From: WHSW01 sp963729075
GTDB lineage: Bacteria > Actinomycetota > Thermoleophilia > Solirubrobacterales > 70-9
DNA length: 64,000 nt
Direction of reading: 5' to 3'
Assembly (NCBI GenBank): GCA_963729075.1
Contig: CAVSMU010000011.1
Location: forward strand, 62,001-126,000
In this document: in pieces, positions 25,796 through 36,064 of the stretch
How positions within the stretch are numbered: the first letter of the stretch is position 1
How the letters are laid out: the number at the start of each line of letters is the position of its first letter
Program-made: the position numbers and the translations under genes
Notes under the pieces: generated by a model
What the model saw: the letters and a program-made list of their open reading frames with translations, nothing else
Databases searched by the model: none
What the model was told of the DNA's origin: nothing

Positions 25796-27417
25796 CCGCG
25801 GCCACCGGCGACGCCGAGCCCTCTCAGGCGGAGCCAGCGCGCGGCAGCGGCCGCCTCGACACCGCAGCGCCTGCCGGTCGGCCGAGGCGGCCGCCCGAGC
25901 GGTCACCGCAGGTCCCGGTTCGCGCAGGACCGCACAGGTCACGGCCGTGGAGCGGACCAGGTAGGGGAGCGCGCCCGTCCCGCTCGCCGCCGGCAGTGAA
26001 TCCCCCGCCGGGCGGCGCGCCGACTCGTTCGCGCCGCGGTCGCGGCGCAGGCGCGCCAGGGCGACGCGGAAGCCGTTCGTCAGCGAGCGCCGCAGCGAGC
26101 CGCTGGAGCGCAGGTAGGAGAGCAGTGTGCCGCACTCGACCTCCTCCCCGCGCTCCAGCTGGAGGCGGGGGAACTCGGACGCGAGCTCGGCGACCGAGGG
26201 CCGGTACATCGTGTCGATCGGATCGGGATGAAACGGAAACCGCCGCGGGACGCTGACGATCAGATAGCCGCCGGGAGTCACGAGCGACTCGAGCAACGAG
26301 GTCACCGGCGATCGGTCCGCGAGGTGCTCGAGGACGTTGCAGCACAGCACGGATCGCGCCCCGAGGCCCCGCAGGCGCTCGGCCACGGCGGGATCGCCGA
26401 GATCGCCGGCGACGTCGACCCCGGGGCCCTCGGCGTACTCGTGGTGGATCACGCGCACGCCCCGCCGCTCGAGTGGCTCCAGGACGAGGTCGGCGATCCA
26501 CGGCTGCAGCACCTCGCGCGCATCGGTCGTGCCACTGCCGACGCTGAGCAGCGGGTCGAGTGATTCGTCGGGCAGCCACGCGAGCTCCTGCTTGAGCCAG
26601 GCTGCCTCCTTGGTCAGCATGCCGGGCAGCCCGCGCATGACGCCGATCCGCCCGGTGTAGTCGATCCGGCTGAGCAGGATCGGCAGCCCGTCGCCTCGAG
26701 GTACTCGTCGACCGCCCGCCGCGCACCCTGCCAGTGCCCGTAGTCGTCGATGATCAGCACTCCGCCGCGCAGACAGGCGCGGGAACAGGTGCACGAGCTC
26801 GTGCCGGGTCGACTCGTACCAGTCCGTGTCGAGCCGCAGCAGGGCGATCCGGTCCGGCGCGGTCCCCGGGATCGTCTCCTCGACCGGGCCGACGACGAAG
26901 TGCATCCGCTCGCGCGGATAGCCGGTCGAGGTGAGGTTCGCGGTCACGTCCTCGAGCGACGCGTAGCACCAGGCGCTGCCGTGCCGATCGCTGCCGAGAC
27001 TGCTCATGATCTCGCTCGCCGCCCGCCCGCCGGCGTCGCGGTCGGCCTCGGTCGGCTGTGTCATCCCGGTATAGGTGTCGTACAGGGAGAGTTCGCGGTC
27101 GGTGTCGCCGCCCGCGAGCAGCGTGTATGCCGCGGCCATCGTCGACCCGCCCCGCCAGACGCCGCATCCGACGATCGCGCCCGGGACCTCGTTCGAGACA
27201 ACGTAGCGCGTGGCCTGGCAGATGGCGGCGATCCGCTCGGGCGAGGTCATCGTGAAGCGCTCGACGGCGCGGATCACTCCCGCTCGTGCGGATCGAGACC
27301 GCTCCCTTGGGTGATCCGGGCGGGGTCGAAGCCGGCCCGGCGCAGGCCTCGACCGACGGCGCGTTTGGGGTCCTGCCCAAGGCGCGCGACGCGTGCGGAT
27401 CTCTGCTGCGGTGCCAT
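25775..27417 (-). pseudogene. TylF/MycF-type O-methyltransferase joined to a second methyltransferase, frameshifted
   Basis: The first part is a TylF-family sugar O-methyltransferase: YTMTSPER-like RFTMTSPERI, GAIVGCGVWRGGSTMAAAY, YDTYTGMTQPTEADRD, LLRLDTDWYESTRHEL and RIDYTGRIGVMR. The metal-binding segment GGVLIIDDYGHWQGARRAVD is read only in another frame between about 26785 and 26705, so two compensating shifts occur, and a third near 27279 separates the ATG at 27417 from the body. In the same frame after GRIGV a second class I methyltransferase follows (LLSVGSGTTDAREVLQPW, CCNVLEHLADRSPV, GGYLIVSVPRRFPFH). They may be a fusion or two genes whose junction was lost. Confidence 0.68.
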
Positions 27418-27424
27418 AGTCGCG

Positions 27425-28400
27425 TCAAGCTACCGGTAAGTCGCTGCGCGGCCGCGCGCCGCCGACGACCAGGGCAAGGCCGCCGGGCAGCGAAGCGAGC
27501 GCGAGCGCCGCCGCCGAGAGCAGCGACAGCAGAGTCGCGTCGCCCGCAGAGACGCCGACCTCGCCGAGCAGGGCGACAAACGTGCCCTCGCGGACCCCGA
27601 ACCCAGCGATCGAGATCGGCAGCAGCGTCGCGATCAGGACCAGGGGGATGACAACCGCCAGCATCCCGGGCCGAGGCCGAGCCCGAGCGCCTCGCTGAGC
27701 GACCAGGCCGCGGCGACCATGAGCGCCTGGAAGACGAGGCCGAGCGCCACCACACGGGCCTGGAGGCGCCGATCGTGGTCGTACGCGCGAAGCGCGGCGG
27801 CGGCCTCGCCCGCCCATGGGCGGACGATCGGGGCAGGTAACGGCCCAGGCCCTGCCGGCGCAAAAGGAAGGCGCCAAAGACGAGCGCCCCTAGGCCCGCC
27901 CCGGTGGCGAGCGCAAGCAGGACCAGGAACGACCCGGGGACCTCGCCCGGCTCGATCAGCGCGGCGGGCCAGGCGAGCAGCAGCCCGCACAACAGGGCGC
28001 TGAAGCGGTCGGCGGCGACCGACGCCAGCGCGCGGGCCAGCAGCGGGCCCGGCGGGGCGATGACCATCGCCCGTACGAGGTCGCCGCCGAAGCCGGTCGG
28101 GAGCAGGTTGTTCGAGAACGCCCCGATGCCGTACGCGCGCAGCGTGGCCCCGAGCGGCGTCACGGGCCCGCCCGAGGCGAGGAAGGCGTGCCAGCGAACG
28201 GCGCCGATCACCAGCGCGGCGAACGCGAGCGCGACGGCCGCCGCGAACCACCCCCAGGACGCATCGGCGAGCGTGTGACCCACGGCACCCCAGTCGATCT
28301 GCGTCGCGACCAGCGCCAGCAGCGCGGCGCTGATCAGAATCCGAGCCGGGAGCGTGGTCAGCAGCCGGGCGGCTCGCCGGAGCGTCTCGCCGGCGCTCAC
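27425..28400 (-). pseudogene. Flippase-like membrane protein (UPF0104/LPG-synthase TM family), frameshifted
   Basis: About 320 residues with some eight hydrophobic segments. LISAALLALVATQIDWGAV, YGIGAFSNNLLPTGFGGDLVR and ISIAGFGVREGTFVALLGEV are signatures of the lysylphosphatidylglycerol-synthase TM domain family, which includes glycolipid flippase candidates. The frame changes near 27835 and 27668. GTG 28400 overlaps the stop of the upstream GT39-like gene. In this setting it may flip the polyprenyl-phosphate sugar used by that enzyme; this is inference. Confidence 0.68.
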
Positions 28401-29780
28401 GACGGCCTCGGTTCGCCGCGGCTGGCGCGGATCCGCTCGAACAGAGCCCAGGCGCCGATCGCCGCGGCCGCGACCAGCGGGCCCTGCGCCGGGACCGCGT
28501 AGCGGGAGCTCCAGATCACCGTCGCCGGCGGGATCACCATGATCGCCAGCGCGGTCGCGAGCAGCAGCAGGAGTCCCCAGCGCAGCCGGCCGCGGGCGAC
28601 GACCACGCCCGCGAGGGCGAGCAGCAGGCTGAGCAGGAGCAGCTTCGGATGGACCCGGAGGACGTCCTGGATCGCGGCAAGGGTGTCGACACCGCGATTG
28701 ATCTCGTATTCGTCGTCGGCGTAGTAGGCGTTGAACGTGGCCGCCAACGCCAGCTCGTCGTCCCCGGCGCGCCGGTCGACATCGAGCAGCTCGGGGCCGA
28801 CGCCGGAGAAGTCCTGCGGCATGAAGGTCGGCTGGAAGTAGCGGATGACGTCGCGGCCGACGTCCTCGAGGTACGAGAGCGGCTGCGCGAACAGGGCCCG
28901 GCGCGCGAACGCGCCAAGCTCCTCGTTGCCGGCCGGCGGGCCGCCGAACAGCCGTCGAGCGGGCGAATCGGGCTCGCTGGCCGTAGAAGTCCGGTCCCGG
29001 CCCGCTGGTCGGGGGGCGTCTCCTCGCACAGCGCGCCGGGTGCCCTCGGGAGGGTCGAAGCGAGAGCAGTCGGCAAACGGCGCCACCCGGGAGTACAGCG
29101 CCCAGCCGCTCGACTCGGAGAGGCCGAAGTACCCGGTGTGCGACTCGTGGATCGCGAAGTAGGTGAGCAGCACGGCGCCGGCGGCGGCCGCGCAGGCGAC
29201 GGCGTTCGCGAGGCGCGCGCGCCAGGAGCCGGGAAGCGCGAGCGCGAACCAGAGCACGAACAGCGCGATCACCGGGACGCCGACCGCCCGCACCCAGGCG
29301 GAGAGCGCGATCGCGACCGCGGCGGCGGCGATCCAGGCGTGGCGGCTGTCGAGCCGCCCGACGATCGGCCGCGGATCCTCCAGCGCCCTTACGGCGGCGT
29401 ACAGCCCGACAACCAACAGCAGCGTGAACAGCGGCTCGTTCATGAGCGCGTGCTCGAGGACGATCTGGTCGAGCGGCAGCAGGATCGCGGCGGCGGCGAC
29501 CACGGCCGCCCAGACCGGTGCCCCGAGTCGGCGCACGGTCCGCGTACAGGACCAGCCCGCTGACGATCCCGATCAGGTGCTGGATCGCGATCGTGAACTC
29601 GATCTGAGCAGAGACCGCGTGCACGGCGCGCAGGAAGATCGGGTAGCCGACCGTCCTGGTCGCGTCGCCGAACAGCTCATTGCCCGCGGCGCTGACATAC
29701 GCACCCGAGTCGGCGAGGTTGACGATCGCAGGGCTGTAGGCGAGCCAGAGCGCCAACCGCAGCCCGACCGCGAACAGCAC
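28397..29780 (-). pseudogene. GT39-like membrane glycosyltransferase, paralog of the 22.2-kb gene, frameshifted
   Basis: Joined across frames it runs LRLALWLAYSPAIVNLADSG, LIGIVSGLVLYA, RRLGAPVWAAVVAAAAILLP, LEHALMNEPLFTLLLVVG, SSGWALYSRVAPFADCSRFD, RRLFGGPPAGNEELGAFARR and WSSRYAVPAQGPLVAAAAIG. All these blocks occur in order in the 22.2-kb paralog. Frame changes lie near 29535, 29045 and 28990. It should be a polytopic GT-C enzyme working on the outer face of the membrane with a lipid-linked sugar donor. GTG 29780 is the first usable start in the frame of the N-terminus. Confidence 0.68.
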
Positions 29781-29869
29781 CAGGATCGCGAGCGCACGGC
29801 GGGATCGAGCCCGCCAACGCGCGCGTCCGCGCCGCTAACCGCGCGGCGGCGGAGCCGCGGTTGGCGCGC

Positions 29870-30854
29870 TCACCCGTACTGTTCCTGTCGCAGGCGGGCG
29901 CGGATTCGTATCAGCACCAGGGTGAGGGCGTGCGGGAGGATGTTCAGGAGGACCGTCCACGCCGCTTCGGACCGCTCGTCCCCGTTCCGCGACCGGCGCG
30001 AGCTACGCCGGAGACCTCGGACTCGGTGTTCTCGGCGTCCGCGGTCGAGGCGGCGGCCGAGTCGGCGATCGCGCCGGTGTCCCGGGCGAGCCGCTGGTTC
30101 GCGCGCCAAAGCGCCTTGTTCTCACGCTCGAGGTCGAGCATGTACCGGTTGAACGAGGGCGCCACGGCGAGCTGCATGCGCGCCGACGCCGCGAGCGAGG
30201 ACAGCGCCGGCTCGGCGTTGACGAGCGCGAGGAAGTGGTTGCGGTGCTCGGGGTCGGCGCGCTCGCGCAGCGTCACGCGGCCGTCGAGCTCGTCGCCCGC
30301 CCCCGCACGGATCAGGGAGCCCTCGGCGTGGAACTGATAGAGGAGCCGCGCGGCCGGGCAGTCGGTCGAACGCGGCCCTGGCGCTCTCGGCGTCGAACTC
30401 CGACACGTGATGCGGGTTGTCCTCGCCGAACGGCCTGCTGTTCGGCAGCGAGACGACCAGCGTCAGCCCGGCCTCGGCATGGCGGCGCAGCTGCTCGAGC
30501 GCGCGGCGGGGTCGTCCAGGTGCTCGAGGCCCTCGAGCAGCACGATCGCGTCGAAGTCGTCGGTGAGCGGGCGGGCGAGCCATTCGTTGGCGTCGCCGCG
30601 CTCGAACGCGAGCGCCCTCCCGGTCGAAGGTCTGCCCGAGCCCGCTCGATCGAGGCCTCGTCGGTTGTCGAGCCCGGTGACCGCGGCCGCCGAGCCGGCG
30701 AGGATCGCGTCCCGTAGCCGCTGCCGCAGCAGAGGTCGAGCACCCGCATGCCGGCGCAGAGCTCGGCCACGACCTCGTAGCGATGAACGTGGGTGACGGC
30801 GAGCAGCGTCTGCCCGCCGGCCTCCTCGAGGCTCAGGCGCTCGACGGCGTCCAC
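29870..30854 (-). pseudogene. Methyltransferase with C-terminal coiled coil, frameshifted
   Basis: Assembled from several frames: VVAELCAGMRVLDLCCGSGYG is SAM motif I, FDAIVLLEGLEHLDDPAA the post-I segment, LTLVVSLPNSRPFGEDNPHH the late strand, then LASSARM-like LAASARMQLAVAPSFNRYM and a coiled coil, DLERENKALWRANQRLARD, followed by a tail ending LNILPHALTLVLIRIRARLR. GTG 30854 overlaps the last codons of the GT4-GT2 gene. The coil and the following DSAAAS resemble the small protein at 7400-7648. At least four frame changes are needed. The domain order suggests a glycan methyltransferase tethered to a partner. Confidence 0.62.
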
Positions 30855-32819
30855 GACACCTCGGCCTCCCTCGCATGCGCCCGCAGCTCTCCCATCAGGC
30901 GCTGGTACCCGGGGCGCGCGACCGCACGCAGCATCGAACCGCCGCGCACCCGGTAGCGGAGCAGCGTCTCGGGGATCACGTGGCCGTGCTGTCCGGCCGC
31001 GCGCAGCTCGCGGTACATGAGCCAATCCTCGTAGCTGGTCAGGTCGGGGCTGTAGCGCAGGCCGCGCTCGAACAGGCGGCGGCGAAAGAGCGCCATCGCC
31101 GAGCCGGCGAGGTTCTCGCGCTCCAGCCACGCGACCCGGTTTCCGAGCGGCCGGTAGCCCGCCCGCGCCGAGCGGGCAGCCCGCGTTCGTCCACGTACTC
31201 GCTCCACGCGGTCACGTAGGCGAGCTCGGGGCGCTCCTCGAGCACCTCGACGCAGCGCTCGACGAAGCGCGGCAGGATCACGTCGTCGGGGTCGAGCGGT
31301 AGCACGTACCGGCCGCGGCTCAGCTGGATGCCGAGGTTGCGCGCCTGACCGAGCCCCGAGTTCTGCTGCGTCACGACCGAGAGCGGATAGCGCTCGGCGA
31401 GCCAGGCGAGCACGCGGTCGTCCTCCTCGCGCATCGAGCCGTCGTCGACGACGATCGTCTCGATCGGCGAGTGGGTCTGCGCGGCGATCGACGCGATCGT
31501 CTCCTCGACGAAGCGATCCATCCGGTAGTACGGGACGACGACCGAGACCAGCGGCGAATCCGCACGGTGCCTCGGCACCGAGCCGTCGCCGGTCGCGCGC
31601 CTCGCGGCAGAGCTCGAGGTAGGCCTCGCGCACCGGCTCGGGATCGGTCAGCCGCTCGAAGCTTCGCCGCGGGCGCGCTCGCGCGGCCGACCATCGCGAC
31701 CGGCTCGCTCGCGGGCGCCGATGATCTGCTCCATGCCGGTCGACCAGCGCGTCGGCGCTGGTGTCGGCCGCCAGCCAGCCGTTGCGGCCGCGGCTCGACC
31801 ATTCCCAGGTGCCCGCCGACCGGGGTCGCGAGCACGGGCCGATTCTGCTCGAACGCCTCGAGCGACGGTGTTCGGCCAGCACTCCCACAGCGACGGCGAG
31901 ACGCAGACGTGGGCGCCGGCGTACAGGCTCCGCAGGTGCTCGCGCGGGACCCGGTCGAGCATCCTGATCCGCGGGTCGGCGCCGATCATCAGCTCGAGCT
32001 GGTCGCGCATCGAGTGCCCGAGCGGCGCCGTCGGAGTGTCGCCGCCGACGAGGGTGAGCGACCAGTCGTCGCCCGGCAGCGCGGTCGCGGCGCGAATCAG
32101 GTTCTGGACCCCCTTGCGGCGCTCGAGCCGCCCGACGTAGAGAAAGCGCAGCTCGTCGTCCGCCGGCGGCGCGGCGTCGAGCTCGGGGCCGGGGACGACC
32201 GTGTGGGGGATCCGGGTGGCGGGCGCCACCCCGTCCTCGCCGTAGAACGCGTGGTAGGCGGCGAGCACGCCGCCGCCGGGCCACAGGAAGCGGTCGCGCG
32301 TGGCGAAGGGCGAAGCGCTCGAGCTCGTGCAGATGGCGGGACATCGCGGTCGTCGGGCAGATGGCCGTCGAGCACCGCGCACATCTCCGAGGTCGTGTAC
32401 GCGCGCACGCAGACGAGGGTGTTGCGAAGCCGGCGGTCCAGGGTCTGGACCGACTGCGCCGCGACGCATGCCTCGCCGAGGTAGTCGGGAAACTCGACCA
32501 GGTCCGGCCCGCCGTCGGGGTACAGCCGCACGAGCGCGGCGTGGGCGCGAGCGCTCCACAGGTGCAGCACGCCGTACCAATCCGCGGCCTCCTCCGCCCG
32601 CGGCTCGGGGACGAACTCGAATCGGACCCCGTCGGGCAGCCGCGCGTCGCCCGCCGCGACGAGCTCGCGATAACGGGGCTCGTGCAGGGCCGAGGTCACG
32701 ATCGTGACCTCGGCGACGTCGGCGAGCGCGGCCGCCGTGAACAGCACGTAGTTGCCGAGTCCCGCCGAGTCGAACGGGTAGACCTCGCGGGAGACGAAGA
32801 CGATTCGCGGGTCGCCCAT
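30833..32819 (-). pseudogene. GT4-GT2 fusion, paralog of the 7.6-kb gene, frameshifted
   Basis: Joined blocks: IVFVSREVYPFDSAGLGNYV, GGPDLVEFPDYLGEACVAAQ, LRFLYVGRLERRKGVQNLI, GGDTPTAPLGHSMRDQLEL, CVSPSLWECWPNTV, then the GT2 half SVVVPYYRMDRFVEETIASI, VVDDGS, LPLDPDD as the DxD, and YEDWLMYRELRAAGQ. The order and spacing match the intact fusion at 7645-9630. Frame changes near 32340, 32290, 31850, 31780, 31690, 31580 and 31170 were needed (positions approximate). ATG 32819 is the start. It probably adds two sugars to the same chain as, or a variant of, the 7.6-kb product. Confidence 0.66.
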
Positions 32820-33009
32820 GAGCGGGTTGAGACTAGTGCTCCCCGCCGCAAGCAGCGTCGTGGTTGGGCGAGCGAGAATCAAGCATGGCGAGGACGCAGG
32901 GAGCCAGCGTAGCTGTTGCTACGCGGGCGACCGAGGACGACGCCAGGCGCCGATTCGCAGCCGCCCAAGCACGGCGGTGGTTGCAGCGATGAGCACTAGC
33001 ATCGCCCCG

Positions 33010-33924
33010 ATGTCATCGGTCGGGCTGGACGTCGCCGTGGTCTCGTACCGCTGCGAGGCGCTGCTGCGCGAGTGCCTGGGCTCGCTGCGGGCGCATCCGC
33101 CGGAGCGGCCGATGGCCGTGCACGTGGTCGACAACGCCTCCGGCGACGGCACGGCCGAGATGGTCGAGCGCGAGTTCCCCGAGGTGACCCTCACGCGCAA
33201 CACGCGCAACGTCGGCTTCGGCGCCGCGAACAACCTCGCCATCCGCGCCGGGACGGCCCCGTACGTGCTGGTGCTCAACCCGGACACGAGGGTGACGGCG
33301 GGGGCGCTGGAGCGCCTCTGCGAGCTGCTCGACTCGCGCCCCGAGCTCGGCATGACCGGGCCGCGGCTGGAGCGCGACGACGGCAGCTTCGACCACGCCG
33401 CGAAGCGGTCGTTCCCGACCCCGTTGGGCGCGCTCGCCCACTTCACCGGCGTCGGGCGCGGCCCGGGCGCCGGCTCTCGGCTGGGGCAGTACCGGGCGCC
33501 CGAGCTGGACGAGGGGCAGGCCGGGCCCGTGGACGCGGTCAACGGCGCCTTCATGCTGATCCGCCGCAAGGCCCTCGAGGAGGTCGGGCTCTTCGACGAG
33601 GGCTACTGGATGTACATGGAGGACCTCGACCTGAACTACCGGCTCGCGCGCGCGGGCTGGGTGACCTGGTACGAGCCGTCGGCGACCGTGTTCCATGTCA
33701 AGGCGGGCACGAGCGGCGAGGTGCGCAGCCTGCGCCTCAACCGGGCCTTCCACTACGGGATGTACCGCTTCTACCGCAAGCACTACGCGCCCGAGCGCAA
33801 CCCACTCGTAAACGCCGCCGTGTACGCCGGCATCGCGCTCAAGTTCGCCGGATCAGCGCTTGCGGCGCCCCTACGGCGGCGGCTAGGGAGGGGCGGCGGC
33901 AGGCTAGCCTCCGGCTCGAGATGA
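33010..33924 (+). CDS. GT2 glycosyltransferase, rhamnosyl/N-acetylglucosaminyl type
   Basis: A 304-residue intact GT-A protein. DVAVVSYRCEALLRECLGSL and VVDNASGDGT form the donor site, VLVLNPDTRV the DxD-like motif, and MYMEDLDLNYRLARAG the catalytic base. The C-terminal region YGMYRFYRKHYAPERNP is typical of WbbL-like enzymes. ATG 33010 starts just before the first strand; ATG 32989 is an alternative. The stop overlaps the ATG of the exporter ATPase (ATGA), which ties this enzyme to chain completion before export. Confidence 0.86.
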   Translation: MSSVGLDVAVVSYRCEALLRECLGSLRAHPPERPMAVHVVDNASGDGTAEMVEREFPEVTLTRNTRNVGFGAANNLAIRAGTAPYVLVLNPDTRVTAGALERLCELLDSRPELGMTGPRLERDDGSFDHAAKRSFPTPLGALAHFTGVGRGPGAGSRLGQYRAPELDEGQAGPVDAVNGAFMLIRRKALEEVGLFDEGYWMYMEDLDLNYRLARAGWVTWYEPSATVFHVKAGTSGEVRSLRLNRAFHYGMYRFYRKHYAPERNPLVNAAVYAGIALKFAGSALAAPLRRRLGRGGGRLASGSR

Positions 33925-35201
33925 GCGCCAATCCGACCTCCCGCGAGACGAGCGCCTCGATGCTCACGGTCCCGGAGACGGTCCCGCCGGAGGTGGCGGT
34001 CGAGGTCCGCGGCCTTCAGAAGAGCTTCCGCATCCCGACCCAGCGCATCGACACGCTCAAGGAGCGCGCCACGCAGCTCTTCTCGCGCACCGAGGACCGC
34101 GAGCTGCGGGCGCTGCGCGGGATCGACTTCGACATCCACCGAGGCGAGTTCTTCGGCATCGTCGGTCGCAACGGGTCCGGCAAGAGCACCCTGCTGAAGC
34201 TGTTGGCGAGCATCTACCGCGCCGACGCGGGCACGGTCCGGATCGCCGGGCGCGTGGCCCCGTGCATCGAGCTCGGAGTCGGCTTCAACCCGGAGCTCTC
34301 CGCGCACGAGAACGTCGCGCTCAACGGGGTGATGATGGGGCTCACGCCGAGGGAGGCCACGGCCCGTTTCGACGACGTGATCGAGTTCGCCGAGCTCGGG
34401 GAGTTCACCGAGATGAAGCTCAAGAACTACTCCTCGGGGATGCTGGTCCGGCTCGGCTTCTCGCTGATGACCCATGTCGACGCGGACGTGCTGCTGATCG
34501 ACGAGGTGCTCGCCGTCGGCGACGCGTCGTTCCAGCAGAAGTGCTTCGACGCCTTCGCCCGCCTACACGGGGAGGGCCGCACGATCGTCCTGGTCACCCA
34601 CGACATGGCCGCCGTCGAGGGCCACTGCGACCGCGCGATCCTCCTCGAGAGCGGGCGCGTGGACCGGGCGGGCGAGCCCGGCGACGTCGCCAGGCGCTAT
34701 CTCGAGCTCAACTTCGGTCGCCGCGAGCCGGGCGAAGTGGAGGGCGTCGCGAGCGGAGCGCGCGACGCCCAGGTCATCGGGGCGGCGATCGAACGCGCGT
34801 CGGGCGAACCGGCGAGCGGGTTCGCCCAGGACGAGGAGATCGTGCTCGAGATGGTGATCGAGGCCGTGCGCCCGCTCGTCCGGCCGGTGTTCGGCTTCCA
34901 GCTCGTCAACGCCGACGGGCTCTTGATCTTCGCCCCCGAGCCGATCCTGCTCGCCGATCGCGAACGGCTCGAGCCCGGCGAGCGCGCGCGGATCCGCACC
35001 CGGATCGCCAACCCCCTGGCCGCCGGCCACTACTACATCCACGCGGCGGTCGGCCGCGGGTTCGAGGGCCGCGACCCGGTCGCGTTCCGCAAGAACGTCG
35101 CCGACTTCGTCGTCTACGGAACCCGCAGCTTCGGCGGCGTGGTCGCGCTCGACTGCTCGGCCGAGAGCGTGGTCGAGCCGCGGCGGGACGACGGGATATG
35201 A
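33921..35201 (+). CDS. wzt: Polysaccharide ABC exporter ATPase with C-terminal carbohydrate-binding domain (Wzt)
   Basis: A 426-residue protein. The nucleotide-binding domain has Walker A GRNGSGKST (about 82-90), YSSGMLVRLGFSL as the signature helix, Walker B VLLIDEVLAVGD, and H-loop THDMAAVEG. Residues from about 275 form a beta-sandwich like Wzt-C: EEIVLEMVIEAVRPLVRPVF and AAGHYYIHAAVGRGFEG. In Wzt proteins with such a domain, it recognises the terminally modified, finished chain. Several methyltransferases in this locus could supply that cap. It is coupled to the GT2 upstream and to the permease downstream by ATGA overlaps. Confidence 0.9.
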   Translation: MSANPTSRETSASMLTVPETVPPEVAVEVRGLQKSFRIPTQRIDTLKERATQLFSRTEDRELRALRGIDFDIHRGEFFGIVGRNGSGKSTLLKLLASIYRADAGTVRIAGRVAPCIELGVGFNPELSAHENVALNGVMMGLTPREATARFDDVIEFAELGEFTEMKLKNYSSGMLVRLGFSLMTHVDADVLLIDEVLAVGDASFQQKCFDAFARLHGEGRTIVLVTHDMAAVEGHCDRAILLESGRVDRAGEPGDVARRYLELNFGRREPGEVEGVASGARDAQVIGAAIERASGEPASGFAQDEEIVLEMVIEAVRPLVRPVFGFQLVNADGLLIFAPEPILLADRERLEPGERARIRTRIANPLAAGHYYIHAAVGRGFEGRDPVAFRKNVADFVVYGTRSFGGVVALDCSAESVVEPRRDDGI

Positions 35202-36049
35202 GCGAGACGGCGAGCGGACTGGAGCTGCAGGAGATCCGGGGCCCCTCGGCGGTCGGCGGCGGGACGAAGCGGTTCTTCGACCTGCTGTGGCTCAGCGCCG
35301 TGACCGAGTTCAAGCTCGGCTACCACGGCACGGTGCTCGGCTTCTTGTGGTCGTTCGTGCGCCCGCTGCTGCTCTTCGGCGTGCTGCTCGTGGTGTTCAC
35401 CCAGGTGTTCCGGCTCGGCAGCCAGGTCGAGAACTATCCGGCGATGCTGCTCCTCAACATCCTGCTCTTCGACTTCTTCTCGGAGGCGACCCAGCAGGCC
35501 TCGACCTCGGTCGTTCGCAACGAGAGCATGGTGCGCAAGATGCAGTTCCCGCGGCTGGTGATCCCGCTCTCGGTCGTGCTGACGAACGCCCTGCAGACCG
35601 GGCTGAGCCTGATCGTCGTGTTCGTCTTTCTGCTCGTCTACGGCGTCGACCCGGTCTGGACCTGGCTGTTCTTGCCGCTGATTCTCGGCGCGTTGGCGGT
35701 CCTGACCACGGCATGCGCGCTGCTGCTCTCCGCCGCCTACGTGCGCATCCGCGACATCGGGATCATCTGGGCGGTCCTGTCGACCGTCCTCTTCTACGCC
35801 TCGCCGATCCTGTACCCGATCGAGGTCGCCCCGCCCGCCTTCCAGGACCTGATCATGCTCAACCCGCTGACGCCGCTGTTCGAGCAGACGCGCGAGTGGA
35901 TCATCGACCCGAACGCGCCCGGCGCCGTCGAGGCGGCGTCGGGCCAGCCGTGGCTGCTGGTGATCCCACTGCTGATCTCGGCGGCCGTCTGCGTGGCCGG
36001 CCCGCTGGTCTTCAACCGGATGGCGCCCCGCGTCGCCGAGGAGCTCTGA
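35198..36049 (+). CDS. wzm: Polysaccharide ABC exporter permease (Wzm)
   Basis: A 283-residue ABC-2 permease with six hydrophobic segments from about residue 50. FKLGYHGTVLGFLWSFVRPLLLF at the N-terminal amphipathic helix and first segment, and MQFPRLVIPLSVVLTNALQT at the coupling loop, are family signatures; ASPILYPIE lies in the late region. It pairs with the preceding Wzt. The second Wzm in the window (2.4 kb) is clearly different in sequence, so this is a second independent exporter. Confidence 0.9.
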   Translation: MSETASGLELQEIRGPSAVGGGTKRFFDLLWLSAVTEFKLGYHGTVLGFLWSFVRPLLLFGVLLVVFTQVFRLGSQVENYPAMLLLNILLFDFFSEATQQASTSVVRNESMVRKMQFPRLVIPLSVVLTNALQTGLSLIVVFVFLLVYGVDPVWTWLFLPLILGALAVLTTACALLLSAAYVRIRDIGIIWAVLSTVLFYASPILYPIEVAPPAFQDLIMLNPLTPLFEQTREWIIDPNAPGAVEAASGQPWLLVIPLLISAAVCVAGPLVFNRMAPRVAEEL

Positions 36050-36064
36050 AGGCGACCGCCGCGG

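Noticed and set aside
29837..29862. AACCGCG / CGCGGTT inverted repeat between the GT39-like and methyltransferase genes
   Set aside because: Only 7 bp in a very GC-rich, low-complexity stretch, with no tract of T; not above expectation.
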